Shown here one piece after another: positions 8,275 to 15,619 of a DNA stretch of 64,000 nt. The position numbers and the translations under genes were made by a program. How positions within the stretch are numbered: position 1 is the stretch's first letter; every line of letters begins with the position of its first letter. A model generated the notes under the pieces. The model was not told where the DNA came from, searched no databases, and saw nothing but the letters and a program-made list of their open reading frames with translations. The DNA comes from Telluribacter sp035998675. Lineage in GTDB: Bacteria; Bacteroidota; Bacteroidia; Cytophagales; Spirosomataceae. The DNA is taken from NCBI RefSeq assembly GCF_035998675.1, contig NZ_DASYHI010000014.1:62001-126000 (forward strand), written 5' to 3'.

Positions 8275-9288
8275 TCAACTTATCTCCAGCCGATACGTAA
8301 TCTTTTGGGACTCAATTCCCCCCAGTCGCTCCTTAAAACGCATGAGGCTGGGCTTGGGCTGTCCGGTATGGTCCAGCGAGGTACCCAGGTCCAGTACCTG
8401 CATTTGCCCGGCCTGGCAGTACTGGTACAAGGCTGCGTTGAGCAAAACGGTAGGGCTGTAGGTACGGTAGTTGAGGTTATCAGCCGGCAAAAAATTATAC
8501 AGTACCTCCTGACTCACCCGCACAGCCACGGTGAGTGAGGCAATAGTATCCCTGTCGTAGACGGCAAAAACCAAAAAATGGTCCGGGAACTGGTGCAGCA
8601 GAATCCTAAGTCTGTCCAGCGTCAGCGTTAGCGCGTAACCCTGCTGGCAGCGGCTCGTTTCCACAAACCTATATACCGCTTCGGCGTCGGGTTGGTACCA
8701 GGGCCGCGCTACCAGTCCCGCCCGCTGGCACTTGCGGAGCCGACGGCGCTCGGCTGGTGAAAGCAGGTTGGAAAACGCCTGCGAACTAACCGGAATATGG
8801 TGATTCGGGACCTGATTTAAAACTGTAAACCCGGTTTTTACGTACAGCTGATGAAGTAGCTCGTGCTGCCGGGGCTGGTAAATGGCCGGGGCCGTTTTAA
8901 GCGTAAGAGTTGTAATTGAATGGGTTTGGGCCCAGATTTTCAGGCAGTCCAGCAGGAAGGCCACCGCCTCGGGAGGCGCCGCTGCTGAACATTGGATGCC
9001 GCCAAAAGGCGCCCGCGGAGGCGACCAAGCGCTCCTCTCTTCATCTACCGTAAGGGACAACAGAGCAAGAAGGTGGTGAGAAGACTTCTCCAGCAGATAG
9101 AAAGTAAAGATCGGCCCGTCCGTTTGGGTGAGCAGGTGGTCTGCCCGGTTGTAAAGATAAGGTACAAAATCAGGGGTGGCCTGTGAAAAGCTGATAGGAA
9201 TGGAAGCAGCCGCTTTATTTTCAAAGAGCCCAACTTTATAGGCAGTATTTTCCCAGAGGGCTCCGGATGGCTCTGAATCTGTCGTCAT
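8275..9288 (-). CDS. GNAT/FemAB-like acyltransferase domain protein
   Basis: The 337-aa protein has the layout of the CelD/FemAB branch of the GNAT fold (Acetyltransf_6). The C-terminal half has LSPAERRRLRKCQRAGL, then VYRFVETSRCQQGYALTLTLDRL, and ends with LDLGTSLDHTGQPKPSLMRFKERLGG, the usual 'same size as neighbour' FemAB-type finish. Such proteins acylate amino sugars or peptidoglycan-linked amino groups. Beside wecB and a methyltransferase it plausibly modifies a surface-glycan sugar. The specific acyl donor is not readable. It is convergent, stop to stop, with the 7627 gene. Confidence 0.7.
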   Translation of the reverse strand: MTTDSEPSGALWENTAYKVGLFENKAAASIPISFSQATPDFVPYLYNRADHLLTQTDGPIFTFYLLEKSSHHLLALLSLTVDEERSAWSPPRAPFGGIQCSAAAPPEAVAFLLDCLKIWAQTHSITTLTLKTAPAIYQPRQHELLHQLYVKTGFTVLNQVPNHHIPVSSQAFSNLLSPAERRRLRKCQRAGLVARPWYQPDAEAVYRFVETSRCQQGYALTLTLDRLRILLHQFPDHFLVFAVYDRDTIASLTVAVRVSQEVLYNFLPADNLNYRTYSPTVLLNAALYQYCQAGQMQVLDLGTSLDHTGQPKPSLMRFKERLGGIESQKITYRLEIS

Positions 9289-9631
9289 ACGGCCAAAATA
9301 CGGAAAAAAGCGTAGTGGTAAATTTTCCTGGGGTACTTACGGCTAATTTCCATAGCTATTATTTAGCTTCCGGATGTTGATCCATAATAGGTCAGATAAC
9401 CAAGAACCTCACCAAAGGCGTGAACTAGTTTTACTGCGGAATTGTGCAATAGCTCTACTATTTATACAATTTCACGATTATTTGATTTTGCCACCATACT
9501 TCTTAGTTTTGCTGTCGCATAGTAGGTGAGTTAAGTACAAGTTAATATTTATTTAGGGCGTAAGTGTTTGATAAATAAGGAGATGGAACTGTTCTGCCAC
9601 CAAGTACTCTGTGTACTTTAAATCGAACAAA
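9289..9631. other. gene-free AT-rich gap between divergent genes
   Basis: This 343-base stretch separates the FemAB-like gene (minus) from the AT-rich SGNH gene (plus). It should contain both promoters. I see no exact TAnnTTTG element in good position, no RNA gene, and no ORF worth calling. A GTG at 9611 is in frame with the SGNH gene, but the ATG at 9632 is the better start. Confidence 0.5.
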
Positions 9632-10684
9632 ATGCCTAAAAGGGCTCTTTTCTGGATAATCCTGGTAATTATAAACCTCTGTATTATAGAGGTAAGCCTA
9701 AGAGTATTTAATTTTTTTTATCCCTCAAGCGTATTCCACGATGATTCGTATAATCAGTATCGTGGAAAGCCTCACTCTGATAATTATGGCTTTCCGTTAA
9801 ACTCTAAGGGGTTCAAGGATATTGAATATAACCTCAAGAAAGATGGTACTTTTCGGATTGTGGGGATTGGCGATTCCTTTACCTTTGGGGTAGTACCTTA
9901 CTCCTATAATTATTTAAAGATCCTGGAAGATTCTCTTAATGGTAGAATAAAGAAGCCCGCTATAGAAATCGTCAATATGGGGATCGCCAGTACATCTCCC
10001 CCTGATTACCTTGCAGTACTTGCTAATGAAGCACTTCCAATGCAACCCGATATGGCAATAGTGTCAGTTTTTGTTGGAAATGATATCGTTGAGAGTACTT
10101 TAAGTTCGCGAAAGCGGAAGATGTATTCCTACTTCTATTTGGCCTCAGCCCTCTATTATATTTATAAATTTACGTCAAGCATTGGAAAAGGTACCAGCTT
10201 TTCGACGTATGGAGAAGGGGCTTCCTATTGTGATACGTGTAGTACCTACAAGCCAGAAAAATATTTGGGTATAGAATCGGAGAGGTGTTACATATTTCGT
10301 AAAGATGATTTACGTTTTAAACGAGATATCGTTGATGCGCTCTACTACCTGAAAAGAATAAGTTTCTTTTGTAAAGCTAAAGGAATCAAGCTTTTAGTAG
10401 TACTTCTGCCTGATGAAATGCAGGTTAATGAAAAGCTTAGAAAAGAAGTTATGGACAATATGGTAATGGGGCCGGAAATTTGGGATAACAGCCAGCCAAA
10501 CAGAGTCTTACATCAGAAACTAAGCGAAATGAAGATACCGGTAATTGACCTGTTACCAACGTTTATTGCAAATAGTAAAGATACACCAACCTATATTCCG
10601 AATGATTCTCATTGGAATATCAAAGGTCATGAAGTAGCAGCAGCAACACTTTTGAAAGTGCTACCTCAATATATTACAAATTAG
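9632..10684 (+). CDS. membrane-anchored SGNH/GDSL-family hydrolase (AT-rich gene)
   Basis: The 350-aa protein starts with one membrane anchor (residues 5-25). It then shows the SGNH blocks: block I GIGDSF (residues 78-83) with the nucleophile Ser, an Asn block (FVGND), and the Asp-His block NDSHWNIKGH near the C-terminus. Such proteins act as O-acetyl or acyl transferases or esterases on extracytoplasmic glycans. I prefer ATG 9632 over GTG 9611 because it begins directly with the charged-then-hydrophobic anchor. The gene is clearly richer in A+T than its neighbours (21 G+C of 60 counted at 10321-10380), suggesting later acquisition. It precedes the carbamoyltransferase gene by 161 bases. Confidence 0.8.
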   Translation: MPKRALFWIILVIINLCIIEVSLRVFNFFYPSSVFHDDSYNQYRGKPHSDNYGFPLNSKGFKDIEYNLKKDGTFRIVGIGDSFTFGVVPYSYNYLKILEDSLNGRIKKPAIEIVNMGIASTSPPDYLAVLANEALPMQPDMAIVSVFVGNDIVESTLSSRKRKMYSYFYLASALYYIYKFTSSIGKGTSFSTYGEGASYCDTCSTYKPEKYLGIESERCYIFRKDDLRFKRDIVDALYYLKRISFFCKAKGIKLLVVLLPDEMQVNEKLRKEVMDNMVMGPEIWDNSQPNRVLHQKLSEMKIPVIDLLPTFIANSKDTPTYIPNDSHWNIKGHEVAAATLLKVLPQYITN

Positions 10685-10723
10685 CCTTTGAAAAGCCACA
10701 TGCCGAAAAAAGTGTATTAAACA

Positions 10724-10731
10724 TAGTTTTG
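10724..10731 (+). promoter_or_regulatory. Bacteroidota -7 element (TAGTTTTG) for the carbamoyltransferase cassette
   Basis: This is an exact TAnnTTTG match. It would give a leader of about 108 bases before the GTG at 10846. The -33 box is not convincing. Confidence 0.35.
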
Positions 10732-10845
10732 TAAAATTTGTTTCTGATATGGAAACGGCGATTGGATTGAGAATTTTCTTCTTGCAGTAACATAAAGGTA
10801 GCCGGTATCTATACTTTAACTAAACTAAAGAATAACTTATTAACT

Positions 10846-12708
10846 GTGAAAATATTAGGAATCTCAGCATTCTACCACGACTCCGCAGCAGCGCTTATTG
10901 ATAAAGGTGAAATCGTGGCAGCAGCCCAGGAGGAACGATTTACCCGCAAAAAACACGATCCGGGCTTTCCCTCCAACGCCGTAAAATTCTGTCTGGAGTA
11001 CGGCGGATTAAATATCAATGAACTTGATGCTATTGTATTTTACGATAAGCCCTTGCTCAAATTTGAGCGCTTACTCGAAACATACTACGCTTTTGCTCCC
11101 AAAGGTATACGCTCGTTCATAACCGCAATGCCGGTTTGGATCAAGGAAAAAATGTTCCTCAAGCGACTGATCAACGAAGAGCTCGTTAAGCTGGGTTATG
11201 ATAAGAAAAAACCGGTGAAGATGCTCTTCCCGGAGCACCACCTGTCGCACGCGGCCAGCGCCTACTATCCTTCTTCCTACGACAAAGCGGCTATCCTGAC
11301 GGTAGATGGCGTGGGTGAATGGGCAACGGCTTCTATTTGTCTGGGCGAAGGCAAGGACCTGAGTATCCTGAAAGAACTGCGTTTTCCGCATTCGCTGGGC
11401 CTACTGTATTCGGCCTTTACTTATTTTCTGGGTTTCCGGGTTAACTCGGGCGAATACAAACTGATGGGACTAGCCCCCTACGGAAACCCCCTCTCACCGG
11501 ATGTAGACCGCTACGTTGACATTATTCTTAAAGACCTGATTCAGCTCAAAGAAGACGGTTCGGTCTGGCTCGACCAGGAGTACTTCGACTACGCTACCGG
11601 CCTTACCATGGTCAATGAGCACAAGTGGGAGCAACTGTTTGGCTTTAAGAAAAGAAACCCCGAGGACAGCCTCGATCCGGAACATTGTAACCTGGGCCTC
11701 GCTATTCAGCGGGTTACCGAGGAGGCCATAGTCCGGATGGCCCGCGAAGCCAAGCGCCTCACCGGAGCCGACTACCTGTGTATGGCCGGCGGGGTAGCCC
11801 TCAACTGCGTGTCCAACGGGAAACTTCAGAAAGAAAATATCTTTAAAGAAATATTTATTCAGCCGGCTGCCGGTGACGCCGGTGGTGCTCTGGGCGCTGC
11901 CCAGGCTGCCTACCATATCTACTTCGGGCAGGAGCGCAAGGTTTCCTGGGCACCCGACGCTATGCGGGGTTCTTACCTGGGACCCACCTTCTCGGATCTG
12001 GATGTGGAACTGACGGCCAAAAAATACAAAGCCGTTTATACCTACTACGAAAATTTCAAGGACTTAAGTACCGAAGTAGCCCGCTTGCTGGCCGAAGGCA
12101 ACGTAGTAGGCTGGGTACAGGGCCGGATGGAGTTTGGCCCGCGTGCGCTGGGCGGACGAAGTATCCTGGGTGACCCGCGCAACGCCGAAATGCAGAAAAA
12201 GCTGAACCTCAAAATCAAGTACCGGGAATCGTTCCGTCCGTTTGCCCCTTCGGTTCTTGCCGAGAACTGCGCCGACTACTTTGACTATGACGGTATTTCG
12301 CCCTACATGCTACTGGTACATCCGGTTGCCGAAAGCCGGCGGAAGCCACTGCCGCCCGACTATGACGCCATGGATGTGCGCGACAAGCTATACTACCTGC
12401 GTTCGGACCTGCCTTCGATTACCCATATTGACTACTCCGCGCGTATTCAGACGGTGCATAAGGAGACTAATCCCAGGTACTACCAGCTCATTGATTCGTT
12501 CAAGGAACTAACGGGTTACGGAGTTATTGTTAATACCAGCTTTAACGTACGCGGGGAACCTATTGTATGCACCCCCAATGATTCCTACCGCTGCTTTATG
12601 CGCACCGAAATGGATTACCTGGTTGTGGGGAATTACGTTTTTGATAAGCGCCAGCAACCCGAATGGCAGGAAAAAGACAACTGGCAGGAAGAGTTTGTGC
12701 TGGATTAA
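10846..12708 (+). CDS. O-carbamoyltransferase, NodU/CmcH/TobZ family (SxtI-like)
   Basis: The 620-aa protein is a full two-domain carbamoyltransferase. The N-terminal Kae1/YrdC-like ATPase-fold half opens with MKILGISAFYHDSAAALI and contains EHHLSHAASAYYPS and LTVDGVGEW. The C-terminal half carries GRMEFGPRALGGRSILGDPR and NTSFNVRGEPIVCTPND. The family transfers a carbamoyl group from carbamoyl phosphate, through carbamoyl-AMP, to a hydroxyl on a sugar or natural product. The start is GTG at 10846, which gives the conserved beginning. It leads a cassette with an SGNH hydrolase, a DUF5989 protein and an SxtJ-like protein. The acceptor is probably a surface glycan, by inference. Confidence 0.92.
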   Translation: MKILGISAFYHDSAAALIDKGEIVAAAQEERFTRKKHDPGFPSNAVKFCLEYGGLNINELDAIVFYDKPLLKFERLLETYYAFAPKGIRSFITAMPVWIKEKMFLKRLINEELVKLGYDKKKPVKMLFPEHHLSHAASAYYPSSYDKAAILTVDGVGEWATASICLGEGKDLSILKELRFPHSLGLLYSAFTYFLGFRVNSGEYKLMGLAPYGNPLSPDVDRYVDIILKDLIQLKEDGSVWLDQEYFDYATGLTMVNEHKWEQLFGFKKRNPEDSLDPEHCNLGLAIQRVTEEAIVRMAREAKRLTGADYLCMAGGVALNCVSNGKLQKENIFKEIFIQPAAGDAGGALGAAQAAYHIYFGQERKVSWAPDAMRGSYLGPTFSDLDVELTAKKYKAVYTYYENFKDLSTEVARLLAEGNVVGWVQGRMEFGPRALGGRSILGDPRNAEMQKKLNLKIKYRESFRPFAPSVLAENCADYFDYDGISPYMLLVHPVAESRRKPLPPDYDAMDVRDKLYYLRSDLPSITHIDYSARIQTVHKETNPRYYQLIDSFKELTGYGVIVNTSFNVRGEPIVCTPNDSYRCFMRTEMDYLVVGNYVFDKRQQPEWQEKDNWQEEFVLD

Positions 12709-12771
12709 TTAAAAGTACTAATGGGTATATCCGACCACCGTTAGCCAACCAACAGCGACTTTGACTAAACA

Positions 12772-13908
12772 ATGACCTCCAAAATCGTTACAAGCCTGAT
12801 ACGAATAGGCCTTTTGGGCGTACTGTTTGTATTCCTTTTTTATCCGGAACGTTTTCAGATTGAATTTGAATATCCCGGAGCCCCCCAGAGTGACAGCTTT
12901 TCCATTCGTTTGGCCAAGACCGTATTCTGGTTACTGATCATTATCGAAATCCTGCGTATATTTTACTACGGTGTGGTAAAGAGCAAAGCAAAGGGAATAC
13001 TGGCTAACATTGTAACGCTGGTGGTGCCGCTGGCCGTGGTTCTTATTTTTCTGGAAATTGTGTTCATGTACGTACCTCAGAGCCACGAGGGGGTACTGTC
13101 CAAAGCCTCCCAAATTTGGTGGGCCAAGTACTGGAAGCCCCTCAACGCGCAGGGGTACCGCGACAAGGAAATTTCTTCGGATACTACCAAAACCCAGGTA
13201 CTGGTTATCGGGGATTCTTTCGCGGCCGGACACGGACTGGAAAGCCTTGACGATCGCTTTTCAAATCAGCTGGAACAAAAGCTGGGACCCGACCAGTACG
13301 ACGTGTACAACCTGGGCGTTTCCGGCTCCGACACCCGCGACGAAGCGCAGCGCCTGAAGAAGTACCCGGTCAGGCCGGACGTTATTGTCCTGCAGTACTT
13401 TCCCAATGACGTCGAGAAAGTAGGGCGGGAAAAAGGGCTTTCGCTCTCCGGGGCCGAACCCTACGCCGACCTGAAAGGCCCGCTGACCACGGTAGTAAAA
13501 CGATTTTATTTGCCGAACTTTGTATACTGGCAACTACCCCATACTTCGTTTAGTACATTCGAAGACTTTGTAAAACAGGCCTATACCGATACCACCGTAC
13601 TCAATGCCCACCTGCGCGATTTGTCGCAGATACTGGCTTACCGCGATAGTACCGGAGCCGACATGTACGCGGTTTTTGTTCCGTTTTTGTTTCAACTGGA
13701 CAAGAGCGCCCAGTACACCAAACCCGTGGAAGATTACCTGCGGGCCAACGGCGTCAACGTAGTAACCCTCACCGACGGAGTAAAGAATATTCCTGAAAAG
13801 GAGCGGGTAGTAGGCAAAAACGACGGCCACGCCGGTCCGCCTGTTAACGCCCTGATGACCCAGCGGGTCTATGAAGCCATGACAAAGAATAGAAATGTGA
13901 AACAATAA
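12772..13908 (+). CDS. polytopic SGNH/GDSL-family hydrolase (SxtL-like position)
   Basis: The 378-aa protein has three predicted membrane helices (about residues 10-24, 50-68 and 78-100), then an extracytoplasmic SGNH domain. That domain carries block I VIGDSF (145-150), NLGVSGSDTRDE, the Asn block QYFPNDVEKV and a final NDGHAGPPVN that supplies the catalytic His. It lies 63 bases after the carbamoyltransferase gene and 53 bases before the DUF5989 gene. An SGNH/GDSL gene beside a carbamoyltransferase plus SxtJ and DUF5989 proteins recurs in other bacteria, including sxtI-sxtL. It probably acylates or deacylates the same acceptor. Confidence 0.82.
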   Translation: MTSKIVTSLIRIGLLGVLFVFLFYPERFQIEFEYPGAPQSDSFSIRLAKTVFWLLIIIEILRIFYYGVVKSKAKGILANIVTLVVPLAVVLIFLEIVFMYVPQSHEGVLSKASQIWWAKYWKPLNAQGYRDKEISSDTTKTQVLVIGDSFAAGHGLESLDDRFSNQLEQKLGPDQYDVYNLGVSGSDTRDEAQRLKKYPVRPDVIVLQYFPNDVEKVGREKGLSLSGAEPYADLKGPLTTVVKRFYLPNFVYWQLPHTSFSTFEDFVKQAYTDTTVLNAHLRDLSQILAYRDSTGADMYAVFVPFLFQLDKSAQYTKPVEDYLRANGVNVVTLTDGVKNIPEKERVVGKNDGHAGPPVNALMTQRVYEAMTKNRNVKQ

Positions 13909-13961
13909 GCAGCTAATTTCTATTACCACACAAGACTTAACATCAAACTGTATTTATAACT

Positions 13962-14111
13962 ATGGATTTTCTGAATGACTTATTTTCCTTCATGAAGGAA
14001 CGCAAAAAGTGGTGGTTGGCACCGGTAATTATTGTGTTGTTGCTGATTGGTATCCTGATTGTGATTGGTGGTGGTTCGGCAGTAGCTCCGTTTATTTACA
14101 CCTTGTTCTAA
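13962..14111 (+). CDS. DUF5989 family small membrane protein (SxtK-like)
   Basis: This 49-aa protein begins MDFLNDLFSFMKERKKWW, continues with one membrane helix (residues 20-40) and ends SAVAPFIYTLF. From memory this matches the DUF5989 family, tiny single-span proteins almost always encoded next to NodU/SxtI-type carbamoyltransferases and SxtJ proteins. The gene starts at ATG 13962, 53 bases after the SGNH gene. Position, the helix and the conserved ends make it a real gene although very short. Function is unknown; a membrane-docking subunit for the carbamoyltransferase is a reasonable inference. Confidence 0.82.
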   Translation: MDFLNDLFSFMKERKKWWLAPVIIVLLLIGILIVIGGGSAVAPFIYTLF

Positions 14112-14135
14112 CAAAAGTAACCCAATAGAGTACCC

Positions 14136-14157
14136 ACCCGGAGCCGTAGCTCCGGGT
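14136..14157 (+). other. intercistronic stem-loop without T-tract
   Basis: Arms ACCCGGAGC and GCTCCGGGT form a perfect 9-bp stem with loop CGTA, between the DUF5989 and SxtJ-like genes. No run of T follows, so it is more likely an mRNA stability or processing element than a terminator. Confidence 0.5.
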
Positions 14158-14195
14158 ATACATCTATACTATTTTCTAATCCTGAAACCAAGAGA

Positions 14196-14564
14196 ATGAC
14201 AGAAGCAGACAAAGCCAAAGCCCAGTTGGTAATCGTAACGGGGCTTTTAGTCCTGTATTTTATTTTTGAGGGCATCTATCTACTGTACGCCGCCGTTCTG
14301 ATCGGAGTACTTTGCATCGCTATTCCCGTAGTGGGCGACCTGATCGTGAAGGGATGGTATAAAATTGCCGAAGTATTGGGAGCTATCAACGGACGGATAC
14401 TCCTGTCGGTGGTGTTTTTTATCATCCTGTTCCCTATCGCGGTGCTATCACGGATAGGCAAGAAAAAACAAAATCCACTTTCACTGAGGCGAGAAAGCGA
14501 AAGGTCAGTATTTGCGGAGCGTAACCATCGCTACACCGCCAAGGATCTGGAGAACGTGTGGTAA
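14196..14564 (+). CDS. SxtJ-like membrane protein
   Basis: The protein is 122 aa with three predicted helices (about residues 10-27, 29-50 and 66-86), then a basic cytoplasmic tail (RIGKKKQNPLSLRRES) ending HRYTAKDLENVW. The hydrophobic pattern and the conserved tail fit the SxtJ family, membrane proteins of unknown function named from the saxitoxin cluster and found beside carbamoyltransferases. It is the last gene of the cassette and is followed by a strong bidirectional terminator. Family assignment rests on pattern, length and context. Confidence 0.75.
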   Translation: MTEADKAKAQLVIVTGLLVLYFIFEGIYLLYAAVLIGVLCIAIPVVGDLIVKGWYKIAEVLGAINGRILLSVVFFIILFPIAVLSRIGKKKQNPLSLRRESERSVFAERNHRYTAKDLENVW

Positions 14565-14572
14565 TAAACCTG

Positions 14573-14607
14573 AAAAAGGCATTGAATCCCGGATTCAATG
14601 CCTTTTT
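14573..14607. terminator. bidirectional rho-independent terminator
   Basis: A perfect inverted repeat with 17-base arms (left 14573-14589, right 14591-14607) contains GGCATTGAATCC and its complement. It is flanked by A-tract and T-tract, so it serves both the SxtJ-like gene (+) and ppx (-), whose stop is 10 bases further on. Confidence 0.9.
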
Positions 14608-14616
14608 TATAGATTC

Positions 14617-15501
14617 TTATTTCTTCTTACGGCGGCAGCTACGCTCGTAAAGCAGCTGCAGCATTCCGTCTTTCAGGCCCACGTCGGGTACAAAAATAAC
14701 CTCTGCTCCGGCCCACTTCATGGCCGACAGGTATATATCGCCCGCCGGTAGTATGACATCGGCCCGGTCGGGGTTGAGTTGTAGCTTGTTAATACGGTCT
14801 TCCAGCGAAAAATCACCGATATACTGGTGCATGCGTTCAATTTCGGCCCGGCTGGTGGAGCTTTCGGTCAGTTTGGAAGAAAGGTCAAACAACTTGTTGA
14901 TGTTGCCGCCCGTACCTACGGCCTTTACCGGCTGTTGGGTGTCTACATGCTCCTCAATCCATTCCTTCATTTTTTTCCAGGACCCTTTCGATTCGGTGCC
15001 CTCCAGCAACCGCACCGATCCCAGCTTAAACGATTTGGCTTTAATCTTCTTTTTATCCGAATAGACGTTTAGCTCGGTACTACCTCCGCCTACATCAATG
15101 TGCAGGTACTGCCCTTCTCCCAGCGACTGAACCACCACATTATTTACCAGTTCAGCCTCCCGTTGCCCGTCAATTATCTGAATATGAATACCGGTTCGTT
15201 GTTCAATTCGTCCCCGTACTTCCAGGCCGTTTTCGGCTTCCCGCATGGCGGAAGTGGCGCAGGCCATATAATCATCTATTTCGTGCAGTTCCATCAGAAG
15301 CTGGTAGGCGAGCATAAGTTTCATCATGCGGTCTTCGCTGAACGAAGAAATCTGGCCTTCGGTGAACACATCGTGTCCAAGCCGGAGCGGAAAGCGTACG
15401 TATTCTACCTTCTTGAACCGAATGTTTTCCTCATCGTGCAGTACCGACGAAATCTGCATTCTGGCTCCGTTGGAACCGATATCAATGGCGGCGAATTTCA
15501 A
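14617..15501 (-). CDS. ppx: Ppx/GppA phosphatase family protein (exopolyphosphatase)
   Basis: The 294-aa protein has the ASKHA-fold phosphate motifs: FAAIDIGSNGARMQI at the N-terminus and HIDVGGGSTELNVYSD in the middle, plus AVGTGGNINKL. The family hydrolyses polyphosphate or pppGpp. This is the short form lacking the C-terminal HD-type domain of E. coli Ppx, which is usual in Bacteroidota. It ends with a basic tail (RSCRRKKK). It appears to be a single-gene unit with its own -7 element (15536-15543) and the shared terminator downstream. Whether polyphosphate or pppGpp is preferred cannot be told. Confidence 0.85.
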   Translation of the reverse strand: MKFAAIDIGSNGARMQISSVLHDEENIRFKKVEYVRFPLRLGHDVFTEGQISSFSEDRMMKLMLAYQLLMELHEIDDYMACATSAMREAENGLEVRGRIEQRTGIHIQIIDGQREAELVNNVVVQSLGEGQYLHIDVGGGSTELNVYSDKKKIKAKSFKLGSVRLLEGTESKGSWKKMKEWIEEHVDTQQPVKAVGTGGNINKLFDLSSKLTESSTSRAEIERMHQYIGDFSLEDRINKLQLNPDRADVILPAGDIYLSAMKWAGAEVIFVPDVGLKDGMLQLLYERSCRRKKK

Positions 15502-15535
15502 GTGGCTCTATTTTGTGTGAAACGTGATTGAACCC

Positions 15536-15543
15536 CAAAAATA
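15536..15543 (-). promoter_or_regulatory. Bacteroidota -7 element (TATTTTTG) for ppx
   Basis: On the minus strand this reads TATTTTTG, matching TAnnTTTG, and would give a leader of about 28 bases before the ppx ATG at 15501. Confidence 0.4.
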
Positions 15544-15619
15544 GAGTTTTTTATTAGAAATCACGTACTGCCGAAGCCCCATGTAAACGGAGGCAGAAAC
15601 CGCCCTGTTTCAGAAGGTA

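Noticed and set aside
10846..14564. Saxitoxin biosynthesis locus
   Set aside because: Only the four accessory families match; the core toxin genes (polyketide synthase-like sxtA, amidinotransferase and others) are absent. The cassette is better read as a general carbamoylation module.
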